A DNA stretch of 43,491 nt, from the NCBI RefSeq assembly GCF_900199455.1, contig NZ_FZQR01000034.1, positions 1 to 43,491 of the forward strand, read 5' to 3'. Of this stretch, positions 24,781-33,165 are shown in pieces; position 1 is the first letter of the stretch; each line of letters starts with the position of its first letter. The notes below the pieces were generated by a model, which was not told the DNA's origin, made no database searches, and saw nothing but the letters and a program-made list of their open reading frames with translations. The translations under genes were made by a program, and so were the position numbers. The DNA is from Mesorhizobium carmichaelinearum. GTDB taxonomy: Bacteria > Pseudomonadota > Alphaproteobacteria > Rhizobiales > Rhizobiaceae.

Positions 24781-25809
24781 TCACTCTTCGGGTTCGACAT
24801 GCTCGCCACGGACAATAGCTTGCACAAACCGAAGTTTCATCAATAAGGCCTGCATCTCCGCGACGTCCAATCTTGTGGTGTTGTGCGAGTTGTAATCTGT
24901 CGATTGCGAAATCTCGATCTCGCCTTGCTCGAAGAACTTTCCATAGTTCAGATCGCGCAAATCTGGTGGAACACGGAAGTAGTTGCCCAAGTCCTGCGCA
25001 GCCACTCTTTCCTCTCGGCTGAGCAGAGCCTCGAACAATTTCTCGCCGTGTCGCGTACCTATAATCCTGATCGGATGCTCAGGGGCCCCCAGCAGGCCGG
25101 TCAGGGCCCTGGCCAAGGTCTCAATCGTAGCTGCCGGGGCCTTCTGCACGAAGATCTCACCGGGATTGCCATGCTCGAAAGCGTAGAGCACCAGGTCGAC
25201 CGCGTCGTCCAATGTCATCATGAAACGGGTCATGGCCGCGTCAGTGATTGTGATGGGCTGGCCGGCGCGAATTTGATTTGTGAACAATGGAATTACCGAG
25301 CCGCGCGAAGCCATCACATTGCCGTAGCGGGTAGCGCATATGGCGGTTTTGTTGCTCGATCGCGACTTCGCGACGATGACCTTCTCCATCATCGCCTTGC
25401 TGATACCCATGGCATTGATTGGATATACCGCCTTATCCGTGCTCAGGCAGATCACACGCTCCACACCGCAGTTTATGGCGGCTTCCAGGGTGTTCTCCGT
25501 ACCCAGCACGTTGGTCTTGACGGCCTCGAGCGGGTAGAATTCGCAGGACGGCACCTGCTTGAGTGCGGCGGCGTGATAAATGAAATTCACCCCTCGAACG
25601 GCGTTGAGGACGGACTGATAGTCGCGCACGTCCCCAATATAGAATTTGACCTTGGGGTTGTTGTATTTCTTGCGCATGTCGTCCTGCTTCTTCTCATCCC
25701 GGCTGAAGATGCGGATTTCAGCTAAATCGGAATCGAGAAATCGGCGCAAAACGGCATTTCCGAATGAACCAGTGCCGCCGGTTATGAGGAGGGTCTTGCC
25801 GGTAAACAT
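24781..25809 (-). CDS. UDP-GlcNAc 4,6-dehydratase/5-epimerase, FnlA/WbjB-like
   Basis: A 342-residue extended SDR. It has LLITGGTGSFGNAVLRRFL at the N-terminus, FSRDEKKQDDMRKKYNNP, FYIGDVRDY, YHAAALKQVPSCEFYPLEAVKTN in part, and the MGISK variant in place of YxxxK, all typical of FnlA/WbjB/CapE rather than of PseB. It acts on UDP-GlcNAc and yields UDP-2-acetamido-2,6-dideoxy-beta-L-arabino-hexos-4-ulose, which these enzymes can epimerise further at C3. That first product is also the PseB product, so this gene could feed PseC as well as the RmlD-like reductase. It starts 18 bp before a GT4 gene and all motifs look intact. Confidence 0.85.
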   Translation of the reverse strand: MFTGKTLLITGGTGSFGNAVLRRFLDSDLAEIRIFSRDEKKQDDMRKKYNNPKVKFYIGDVRDYQSVLNAVRGVNFIYHAAALKQVPSCEFYPLEAVKTNVLGTENTLEAAINCGVERVICLSTDKAVYPINAMGISKAMMEKVIVAKSRSSNKTAICATRYGNVMASRGSVIPLFTNQIRAGQPITITDAAMTRFMMTLDDAVDLVLYAFEHGNPGEIFVQKAPAATIETLARALTGLLGAPEHPIRIIGTRHGEKLFEALLSREERVAAQDLGNYFRVPPDLRDLNYGKFFEQGEIEISQSTDYNSHNTTRLDVAEMQALLMKLRFVQAIVRGEHVEPEE

Positions 25810-25827
25810 CGAGCATCCTTTTCTACT

Positions 25828-26994
25828 TCAACTGGCTGCGACAGAACGGAACATTGCCAGAGTGTCAGATCGCGCCGCGTCTGATGCGGCGTAGCGTTTG
25901 GCGAATTCAATCGCGGCCATTTGGAGCAATCGTTGCTCTTGGGAATCTCTGTCCGCCGCGACCGACAGTTGCTGTCGCCATATGTCGATAGAACCGAGCG
26001 GGACTACTGTGATTGCGCCAGATGAAACGGCCCGCCAAGGGGTCCGATCACTAACCAAAACGGGCGTACCGGCGCGCAGAGCCTCAAAGATCACATGCCC
26101 GAAATTTTCCCCCAGCGTGGGAAAGGCGAACAAATCAAATGCCGCAAACGTTGCGGAAACCTCATCGGGCTCCAGCATTCCCCGATATTCGACCGCTATG
26201 TGGGACGGGAGGCGTTCAATCATGGCCTGGCAATTCTGCCAGTAGGCAGCGTCCTCTATAGGGCCAAAAATGGTGAGTTTGATTTTGCGGTCGACTCGGG
26301 AAAGTATCTCGAGTAGGCCAGCCAGATTCTTCATTGGTGATATACGCGATATGAAGGCGATCGCCAGTTGGCCCGCTGTTTTTCGCGAATGTTCCGGGGG
26401 CATGGAGTATTTACCTGCTGCGGACACCGGATCGGCGGCAAGATGGATTTTCCCTCTTGAATAAGGAAACTGACGCTGAATATCGTCAGCCTCCAATGGG
26501 GTGGAAGCGTGCCAATGCACACTACGATACAGTCCCACCAGCTTGGCGCAGCTTAGATACATCCGTTTTTTGAGGCGCTTGATCGAGAGGGCACCGGCAG
26601 AAAATTCGCCTCGTGGCGCAATGCAGACATTCGCGCCATTTCCCTGGACCAAACGTTGTTTGAGATAAATCGAAATAGACGATCGGTATCCAAAGAAGCT
26701 GTTCAGATACAGAACATCGAAGCTATGCAACTCCGTTGCCTTGACCATATGACTGGCGTTAAATTTTCTTGGGTCGGCATAATAAATAAAACCATTTGGT
26801 GAGCGCAGCCACTTATTGGCACGGACTCCCGGATATGGCTCATCGGAGCCCAAATCACGATCCCGTGTAAAAATGAAAAACTCAACGTTACTGCCCAGAG
26901 CTTCACACATATTGGCAAGCGTGCGAATCGGCCCGCCACCCCTGAAACCCGGCAGATAAAAGTCGACGACACAAAGAACTTTGATCTTTTTCAT
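25828..26994 (-). CDS. GT4 family glycosyltransferase
   Basis: A 388-residue GT-B enzyme. The N-terminal half begins KVLCVVDFYLPGFRGGGPIRTLANM, with the glycine-rich acceptor loop. The C-terminal half has AIAFISRISPMKNLAGLLEIL and the EX7E motif in ENFGHVIFEALRAGTPVLVSD. It has no membrane segment and is probably peripheral at the inner membrane, adding one sugar to the lipid-linked repeat unit. Donor and acceptor cannot be told. It sits between the FnlA-like gene (18-bp gap) and the KpsS-like gene. Confidence 0.83.
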   Translation of the reverse strand: MKKIKVLCVVDFYLPGFRGGGPIRTLANMCEALGSNVEFFIFTRDRDLGSDEPYPGVRANKWLRSPNGFIYYADPRKFNASHMVKATELHSFDVLYLNSFFGYRSSISIYLKQRLVQGNGANVCIAPRGEFSAGALSIKRLKKRMYLSCAKLVGLYRSVHWHASTPLEADDIQRQFPYSRGKIHLAADPVSAAGKYSMPPEHSRKTAGQLAIAFISRISPMKNLAGLLEILSRVDRKIKLTIFGPIEDAAYWQNCQAMIERLPSHIAVEYRGMLEPDEVSATFAAFDLFAFPTLGENFGHVIFEALRAGTPVLVSDRTPWRAVSSGAITVVPLGSIDIWRQQLSVAADRDSQEQRLLQMAAIEFAKRYAASDAARSDTLAMFRSVAAS

Positions 26995-27064
26995 TTCCGC
27001 ACACGCAACGATATGCCTGCCTCCGCACCTTAAGGCGGGAGCCGTAGCTACTTAGGCGCGCCCT

Positions 27065-28528
27065 TTAAGCTGCGCTCTTTACCGGTGGGTATCCGTGCAA
27101 TCGCCCAGACTTTAGCAACTCACGATAGATGTGCTCGGCAGCTTGAGCGGCTGGCTCACGATCGAGCATAAGATTAAGTGCTCCTGGCAAGGTCGACAGC
27201 CAATAGGCGCAGACGAAGTCATGATTATACTGGTCGTCCCAGCTCGTCGTAGAGGCCAGGCTGTCTGATATAGTGCGACGGAGATTGGCAGGATTTACTA
27301 CCGGGACGACGCCCTTGTGAAATTCGTAAAATACACGCCCATAGAGAAACACCTGCTTTTTAAGCAGAAGCGCCTCGTAACCGACAGTGCTTGTGAGAGT
27401 GATGACTCCGACAGACGATTTGATCAGTTGCTTTGTCGGTTCGTCCGGCCCCAGCAACCTTACATTGGGAAGAGACCGAATACGTTGGTAAAATTTGAGC
27501 GAGGGGTATGCCCAAGCGCTCATATGATCCTTGACATACAAGCGGACGCCCTCGGGCAGACTGAAGGCAATGTTGCGGATGACTTCATATTCGTCGAGGT
27601 AGGCCCCAGCGAGGATGGATGTCGAGGCTTCAGGGTGGAAGTGGATCGGGTACAAAAGAAACCGTTCACCAGCCACCGCTTTTTGATACATGCTGCGAAC
27701 CCTGCCGACTTTGAGACGACGACGCACATTGCGCAGAAAGAGGCTTACATGTGTGCGCAGGGGATTGCCGATCTGGAACGAATTGGTACGGCTGTCGGAC
27801 GCGTGGCGTACGAGTGCCTTGATCCTACCGAAGCGGCCACGCCGAAAGTACCGCTTAATCAAGGCGATACGTTCCAGCCCATTGATTTTCATGTAATCGG
27901 GAACGATCGTTTCTATGTTGGTGATGTAGTTCTCTACCCACTGGTGAACATCCGGCGCCACTGTCTTTTGACCATTTCGAATTCCAGCAAATGCTTTCTC
28001 GACAGAGTCATCCGCCAAAGGATCTGCAGAAACGGAAAAGCGACCGGGTAGGCGAGAGCCGCCTAAACCAAAATAAACGGCGTGCCGTTCCTGGGCTACG
28101 AAAAGCGCGAAATGCGCAAACGTGTTGGAGACATTTTCATACAAGACGAGCTCTGTGCCATGCTTGTCGAATATCTCCTCGAAATACGTTAGCAGGGCGC
28201 TTTTTAGGTGATCGAAGAAATCGAGGTCGGCACCCTCTCCCCAGATCCCGTAGACCTGCGCACGCTCGAAGTCGGATAGTAGGGCAGAGTTCAAATCATA
28301 TCCGGCATAGCGGGCTAGAATATCGAAATCGACATGATGGTTCGCAAAGAAGGACGAGAAGTCATAGATCGCAGCAAAGCCCGCGGAATCCAAGCCGTTC
28401 TCTTCGCGAGAAAACGCGCTGTCTACTGCAACAGCTACGGTGGCGCCGTCGTTGCTGAACCGCGCCGCGAGTGCGTTGAAGAAATGAAAGTAGTTCGGCG
28501 CGCTATTTGACAGAAGGAGAACGTTCAT
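27065..28528 (-). CDS. Capsule_synth-family (KpsS/KpsC-like) protein, putative pseudaminic acid transferase
   Basis: A 487-residue protein of the KpsC/KpsS type. The C-terminal block ERFLLYPIHFHPEASTSIL, VRLYVKDHMSAWAYPS, then RLLGPDEPTKQLIKSSVGVITLTSTVGYEALLLKKQVFLYG (quoted in part) matches that family, which includes Kdo transferases that start group 2 capsules. It overlaps the pseI stop by 4 bp. Kdo and pseudaminic acid are both CMP-activated 2-keto acids, so I infer that it transfers Pse to the repeat unit. No group 2 capsule partners (KpsD/E/M/T) are seen here. The family call is good; the substrate is inference. Confidence 0.7.
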   Translation of the reverse strand: MNVLLLSNSAPNYFHFFNALAARFSNDGATVAVAVDSAFSREENGLDSAGFAAIYDFSSFFANHHVDFDILARYAGYDLNSALLSDFERAQVYGIWGEGADLDFFDHLKSALLTYFEEIFDKHGTELVLYENVSNTFAHFALFVAQERHAVYFGLGGSRLPGRFSVSADPLADDSVEKAFAGIRNGQKTVAPDVHQWVENYITNIETIVPDYMKINGLERIALIKRYFRRGRFGRIKALVRHASDSRTNSFQIGNPLRTHVSLFLRNVRRRLKVGRVRSMYQKAVAGERFLLYPIHFHPEASTSILAGAYLDEYEVIRNIAFSLPEGVRLYVKDHMSAWAYPSLKFYQRIRSLPNVRLLGPDEPTKQLIKSSVGVITLTSTVGYEALLLKKQVFLYGRVFYEFHKGVVPVVNPANLRRTISDSLASTTSWDDQYNHDFVCAYWLSTLPGALNLMLDREPAAQAAEHIYRELLKSGRLHGYPPVKSAA

Positions 28529-29589
28529 CGTGGCGGCCAGCTATCGATCAGTTCAGGGAGTACGGCCGTCGACGAACGAATGTCCCGGGTCACTGTACGG
28601 CCCAACACTGCTTCGAGATTCTTAGGCGCAAGCCCAAACCCGGGTCGGACGCTGCGTACGCTGTCTCGCGTAATGACATCCCCTGCCTTTAGGTCCCGTA
28701 CAAAATACAGCGACCGGCGAAACTTGACGTTCCCCTGCTCGCTCGATTTGCGCCCGTAGTCCACTTTGCCGAGCGCCTGCCAGGCCGTTTTCGCGCCGGC
28801 GCACAAGGCCGCCATTTCGGTAGGTTCCAGCGAGAAGCTATCGTCTGGCCCACCGCCGCCGCGGTCGAGGGTGAAGTGCTTTTCGATGATCGAGGCCCCC
28901 AAGGCCACACTGGTAATGGCGGTAGTATTGTCCAGCGTATGATCAGAAAGGCCCGTGACCAGTCCGAACCGCTCAATCATGTCGCGCATCGTGTGCAGAT
29001 TGTAGTCATCAGCCGGAGCCGGATAACCGCTGACGCAGTGCAGAATGGCCAATTCCCTGCAGCCGCCTTCCCGCGCAGCGTCGATGGCTTCCCGAATCTC
29101 CTCCGCATCCGCCATGCCGGTCGAGATGATCATCGGCTTGCCTGTGCTGGCGGCGTATTTGATCAACGGCAGATCGACAGCTTCGAACGAGGCGATCTTG
29201 TAAGCTGGCGCATTCAGGTCTTCCAGGAGATCAATCGCCGTACTGTCGAAGGGCGAGCTGAAGATGGTAATGGCCGCCTTGCGGGCATGATCGAAGAGGA
29301 GCTTGTGCCAATCCCAGGGCATATGCGCTTCCTGATAGAGATCATAGAGCGTGCGCCCATCCCACAAACCGCCCTTGATGCGGAACTCCTCGCCGTCGCT
29401 ATCGAGCGTGATCGTGTCGGGTTTGTAGGTCTGCAGCTTGACGGCATCTGCTCCGGCCCTCTTGGCCTCCTCGACGATGCGTAACGCCGTTTCGATTCTG
29501 CCGTTGTGGTTGGCTGACAGTTCGGCAATGACATAGGGAGGCTGATCCGGGCCGATCCGGCGCCCGGCGATCTGGATTTCGTGGCCCAT
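28525..29589 (-). CDS. pseI: Pseudaminic acid synthase PseI
   Basis: A 354-residue NeuB-superfamily synthase that condenses phosphoenolpyruvate with 6-deoxy-AltdiNAc to give pseudaminic acid. The motifs are AELSANHNG near residue 22, VKLQTYKPDTITLDSDG, SSPFDSTAIDLLEDLNAPAYKIASFE (in part), GLSDHTLDN and the PseI-type GGGGPDDSFSLEP that separates it from sialic and legionaminic acid synthases. The C-terminal SAF antifreeze-like domain (RRSLYFVRDLKAGDVITRDSVRSVRPGFGL in part) is present. It is 1 bp after pseH and overlaps the KpsS-like gene by 4 bp. Confidence 0.93.
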   Translation of the reverse strand: MGHEIQIAGRRIGPDQPPYVIAELSANHNGRIETALRIVEEAKRAGADAVKLQTYKPDTITLDSDGEEFRIKGGLWDGRTLYDLYQEAHMPWDWHKLLFDHARKAAITIFSSPFDSTAIDLLEDLNAPAYKIASFEAVDLPLIKYAASTGKPMIISTGMADAEEIREAIDAAREGGCRELAILHCVSGYPAPADDYNLHTMRDMIERFGLVTGLSDHTLDNTTAITSVALGASIIEKHFTLDRGGGGPDDSFSLEPTEMAALCAGAKTAWQALGKVDYGRKSSEQGNVKFRRSLYFVRDLKAGDVITRDSVRSVRPGFGLAPKNLEAVLGRTVTRDIRSSTAVLPELIDSWPPR

Positions 29590-29590
29590 T

Positions 29591-30145
29591 TCACCGCCCC
29601 GTTTGAGTTTCAGATAGCTTGGCGTACAAGTTGTTACGGATGCTTGACCATTCCGGCGCGAGTAACCCTAACCTGTAGATATCGACATATTTACCATCGA
29701 TCGAATGATGCTGGTGAAATACACCTTCGACCCGAAAACCAAACTTCTGATGCAACTTGATCACCGCCTCGTTAAAAGCCAGAACCTCGCAGTACAATTT
29801 GTGCAATCCCATCTGACCAAAAACATACTCTAACGCGAGGTATTCCATGCGGGATCCTACGCCCTTTGGCGCGTCCGTTGACGCATAAAAGGCCCACGAA
29901 CAATTGGCATTAAGAACATCTATTGACGTGATCCCTACAATACCATGTCCGATGCCGTTGCACTCGTACATAAAGTATTTTTGATCGTCACATCCGCTAG
30001 TTTGTTTCCACCAGGAAAGATGCTCCGCTTGTGAGATTTCATGTCTGGTATACATGTTGGCGCGTACAGCAGGTGCATTGCGCCAAGAACGCATGAGTTC
30101 AAGCTCGTCATCCTCTATGGCTCGGAGTTTTCCCAAGCTGCTCAC
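29591..30145 (-). CDS. pseH: UDP-4-amino-sugar N-acetyltransferase PseH (GNAT)
   Basis: A 184-residue GNAT acetyltransferase. It has the family start LRAIEDDELELMRSWRNAPAVRANMYT, the HLSWWKQ element typical of PseH, a central GVGSRMEYLALEYVFGQMGLHKLYCEVLAFNEAV stretch with the acetyl-CoA loop, and KLHQKFGFRVEGVF. It would acetylate the 4-amino group of the PseC product using acetyl-CoA. It overlaps pseG by 4 bp and is 1 bp from pseI. Length matches the family. Confidence 0.9.
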   Translation of the reverse strand: MSSLGKLRAIEDDELELMRSWRNAPAVRANMYTRHEISQAEHLSWWKQTSGCDDQKYFMYECNGIGHGIVGITSIDVLNANCSWAFYASTDAPKGVGSRMEYLALEYVFGQMGLHKLYCEVLAFNEAVIKLHQKFGFRVEGVFHQHHSIDGKYVDIYRLGLLAPEWSSIRNNLYAKLSETQTGR

Positions 30146-31269
30146 GTGCCCTCCAACGTTTCGAGCGAAAGTCGCAAGAGATGGTCCGCTACGGTTGCCG
30201 CTCCCCCGCCGGCGCAGACCAATGCTGAAGAGCTTACGAGTGATTTTAACTGATCTGTGCCGAGTATAGATAGCAAGTTTGGAAGATCGGCTGAAAGGTC
30301 CTCTTTAGAGGCGGTGCCGATGACCGCACCTCTTTTCGCGAGGACTGCGGCCATTTCTTTTTGGTTGTCAGCTAACGCGATCTGTATTGTAGGCAAACCC
30401 AGACTGCAACGTTCCCAAGTGGTGCTCCCCGCCGCACCGATCGCCAGATCACTGCCCACCATCAGCCGAGCCATGTCACGTACGCCTGTCAGTACTTGGG
30501 TGGGCCTCTGCATTCTAAGGGCTCTGGCACGCACCTGCGGCAACCAAGGCGCATGCGGCCCCATGACGACCGTGATCCGCAGATTAGAGGGTGAGGTGCA
30601 GAGATCGAGCGCATCCAATACAAGGCCCGTGACGTTCTCCCTGTCTACACCGCCCATGGTTACGAGTACGTGCTCGAGTTTCGGTTGAAGCCGACGAGCA
30701 AGACTTTCTCCGCGCAGCTCTGCGAACTCAGGCCGCAGTAGCGCATAGTCCGGTCCGAGCAATGTGATGGCGTGGGCACTCAGCAGGCCATTGTAGTCCT
30801 GTTCGGTGCGACCGAGGCTCTGGTCGAGCAACAGATCGCAATTGTGCGGGCGGTCAGCCAGGTCGTCAATGATCATCAGGTGCCGACAGGCAGAACGAAG
30901 CTCTTCCTCCCAGCGGCGGTCTAGCCCGTAGTGATCTACGATCAGACAATCCACAGCCGCGATGGCCTGGCACGTCTCTTGCGCATCTCGAGCCCAGTCC
31001 GTCCCCAGCCAGTAGGCATGGGGTGGAACCGCACACGTCTTAATGGCCTCCTTAGGCGGCTTGGGCAGCGCGACGGCCATGTATCCGCGCTCTGCTATGA
31101 GATCCATAAGGTGGCCATTGTGTAGACGGCAAATGAACTGGCATTCCGCCCCGCGCTCGCGAAGCGCGTCAGCCAGCGTAAGACAGCGCATGACATGACC
31201 AGTGCCAATCTCGATCGAGGCATCAGTTCGAAAGGCGACCTGCACGCGTTTCAATCGCCGCGGGGACAT
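30142..31269 (-). CDS. pseG: UDP-sugar hydrolase PseG
   Basis: A 375-residue GT-B-fold hydrolase that removes UDP from UDP-2,4-diacetamido-2,4,6-trideoxy-beta-L-altropyranose. The N-terminus VAFRTDASIEIGTGHVMRCLTLADAL is the PseG signature, including the His of GTGH used in catalysis. DCLIVDHYGLDRRWE, LDQSLGR and the C-terminal GAAGSTTWERCSLGLPTI phosphate-binding part follow. It is 7 bp after pseF and ends in an ATGA overlap with pseH. Confidence 0.92.
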   Translation of the reverse strand: MSPRRLKRVQVAFRTDASIEIGTGHVMRCLTLADALRERGAECQFICRLHNGHLMDLIAERGYMAVALPKPPKEAIKTCAVPPHAYWLGTDWARDAQETCQAIAAVDCLIVDHYGLDRRWEEELRSACRHLMIIDDLADRPHNCDLLLDQSLGRTEQDYNGLLSAHAITLLGPDYALLRPEFAELRGESLARRLQPKLEHVLVTMGGVDRENVTGLVLDALDLCTSPSNLRITVVMGPHAPWLPQVRARALRMQRPTQVLTGVRDMARLMVGSDLAIGAAGSTTWERCSLGLPTIQIALADNQKEMAAVLAKRGAVIGTASKEDLSADLPNLLSILGTDQLKSLVSSSALVCAGGGAATVADHLLRLSLETLEGT

Positions 31270-31276
31270 TTTTGGA

Positions 31277-31978
31277 TCATTCCGGTCCCGTGTCCTGGTT
31301 TAGGATCTGGAACATAAGTTCCGCCCGCTTCCAATCCTCGGGTGTGTCGATGTCTTGCACACGATGGCGTGGCAAGAACACAGGGACGCTGCCCTGCCCC
31401 AACACAGGCTTGTTCTCGAGCCAAGCCTCAGCGCGACCCCAGTAGAATTGACCCGCATCGTGCCAGGCCTTCTCAAGGTCTTGCGAGCGGCTCCCAAGAT
31501 GCTCCGGCTGGAACATCGCCACGCGTTGACCTGACGTGATACGCAACGCCCTGTGAATGGGAAAGGCGTAACTCGTCACCGAGAAGGCGAAGTCGGCCTC
31601 GGTCGCCCAAAGGATCTCTAGACCCTGTCGCAGGTCGCTCGCCTGCACAAATGGCGCAGTGGCATAGATGCAACAGACCTGTCTGGCAGGAGCACCCTCC
31701 GTCGCATGCCATTGGATGGCATGTGCCACAACGGGAACAGTTCCAGTGTGGTCGTCAGACAGTTCGCTCGGGCGCAAAAAAGGCACTTCTGCGCCGTATT
31801 CTTTTGCGACCTCGGCGATCTCAATATCGTCCGTGCTGACAATGATACGATCGAAACAGGCGCTCTGTACGGCTGCGCGAATTGACCACGCAACTATCGG
31901 CAGCCCGCAAAAGGTGCGGATGTTCTTGCGTGGGATGCGCTTCGAACCGCCCCGTGCAGGAATCACGGCAAGCCTCAT
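31277..31978 (-). CDS. pseF: CMP-pseudaminic acid synthetase PseF
   Basis: A 233-residue CTP-dependent cytidylyltransferase. It starts MRLAVIPARGGSKRIPRKN, the CTP-binding loop, followed by GLPIVAWSIRAA, VSTDDIEIAEVAKEYGAEVPF and FLRPSELSDDHTGTVPV. Placement in an intact pse set identifies its substrate as pseudaminic acid rather than sialic acid. It overlaps the pseC stop by 4 bp. The C-terminal VQDIDTPEDWKRAE matches the family's end. Confidence 0.92.
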   Translation of the reverse strand: MRLAVIPARGGSKRIPRKNIRTFCGLPIVAWSIRAAVQSACFDRIIVSTDDIEIAEVAKEYGAEVPFLRPSELSDDHTGTVPVVAHAIQWHATEGAPARQVCCIYATAPFVQASDLRQGLEILWATEADFAFSVTSYAFPIHRALRITSGQRVAMFQPEHLGSRSQDLEKAWHDAGQFYWGRAEAWLENKPVLGQGSVPVFLPRHRVQDIDTPEDWKRAELMFQILNQDTGPE

Positions 31979-33135
31979 AGCCCCATAGCCTCGCGTAGCA
32001 CCTTAACCACGAACTCCTGGTCCGCGTCGGTCAATGCCGGGTGCATTGGGATACTGATAGCCTCCCGGTAATAGCGCTCAGCCTCCGGGTAGTCGCCGTT
32101 CCGGAAACCCATCTTCTGATAATAAGGTTGGGTATGCACCGGGATGTAATGCAGGTTGACCATGATGTCCCTGGCGCGCATTGCCTCGAAAACCTCTAGA
32201 TGCGACACGCCTATCTCCTCCAGCTGCAGCCGGATCACATACAAATGATAGGCAGAGTAGCTATCTGGATGTTGCCACGGCAGCGTCAGCGGCAGGTTGG
32301 CCAAGAGCTTGTTGTAACGGTCCGCGATCTCGTGTCGCCGCTTCACGTAATGGGTCAGGCGAGCAACTTGGCTCACGCCTAGGGCAGCCTGCATGTCCGT
32401 CATACGGTAATTGTAGCCGAGAGCCACCTGTTGATAATACCAAGGGCCATCCATTTCCTGCGTCATGAGTGCTGGCTCTCGCGTGATGCCGTGACTTCGC
32501 AGTAGGCTCAAGCGCGTTGCCAGCTCATCATTGTTCGTTAAGGCCATCCCACCTTCAGCGGTTGTGATGATCTTTACTGGATGAAAACTAAACACGGTGA
32601 TGTCGCTGTATTGGCCGCTTCCGACCGGATCTCCCTTGTAGCGGGCGCCGATGGCATGCGAGGCATCTTCGAGGATCTTGAACCCGTACTTTTCACCAAG
32701 GGCGTGAATGGCCTCCATGTCGCAGGGCTGGCCGGTGTGGTGAACCGGGGCCACAATTTTCGGCAGGCGGCCGACCTTTTCAGCTTCAATGAGCTTTTCC
32801 TCCAAGGCCCGAGGACAGAGGTTATAAGTACGCGGGTCGACATCCACGAAGCTCACTTGAGCGCCGCAATAGAGCGCGCAATTCGCCGTGGCCACAAAAG
32901 TGTTCGGCGAGGTCCAGAGAAAGTCTCCAGGCCCTAGGTCCAGCGCCAGACAGGCGATGTGAAGTGCCGAGGTTGCGCTGTTGACGGCCACCCCATGCCT
33001 GGCACCAGTGCGCGCTATCACACTCCGCTCAAACTTCGGAATATTGGGGCCTTGAGTAAGGTTGGCGGACGTCAGAACGCCCACAACGGCATCGATGTCA
33101 GCCTGCGTAATATCTTGCTGTCCGTAGCGGATCAT
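31975..33135 (-). CDS. pseC: UDP-4-keto-sugar aminotransferase PseC
   Basis: A 386-residue DegT/DnrJ/EryC1-family PLP aminotransferase that uses glutamate to aminate C4 of the 4-keto sugar. ATG 33135 gives MIRYGQQDITQADIDAV, the usual PseC N-terminus; a TTG seven codons earlier is the only alternative. The PLP lysine is in FHPVKIITTAEGG at about residue 188, and ILEDASHAIGARY holds the PLP-contacting Asp. No PseB gene is next to it, unlike most pse operons. It lies 30 bp after the flippase gene. Confidence 0.93.
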   Translation of the reverse strand: MIRYGQQDITQADIDAVVGVLTSANLTQGPNIPKFERSVIARTGARHGVAVNSATSALHIACLALDLGPGDFLWTSPNTFVATANCALYCGAQVSFVDVDPRTYNLCPRALEEKLIEAEKVGRLPKIVAPVHHTGQPCDMEAIHALGEKYGFKILEDASHAIGARYKGDPVGSGQYSDITVFSFHPVKIITTAEGGMALTNNDELATRLSLLRSHGITREPALMTQEMDGPWYYQQVALGYNYRMTDMQAALGVSQVARLTHYVKRRHEIADRYNKLLANLPLTLPWQHPDSYSAYHLYVIRLQLEEIGVSHLEVFEAMRARDIMVNLHYIPVHTQPYYQKMGFRNGDYPEAERYYREAISIPMHPALTDADQEFVVKVLREAMGL

Positions 33136-33165
33136 AGGTTCGCCTGTATTTAGCAAAAGTTTGAA

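Noticed and set aside
24883..25725. 280-residue plus-strand open frame
   Set aside because: It is antisense to the FnlA-like dehydratase, whose motifs are complete.
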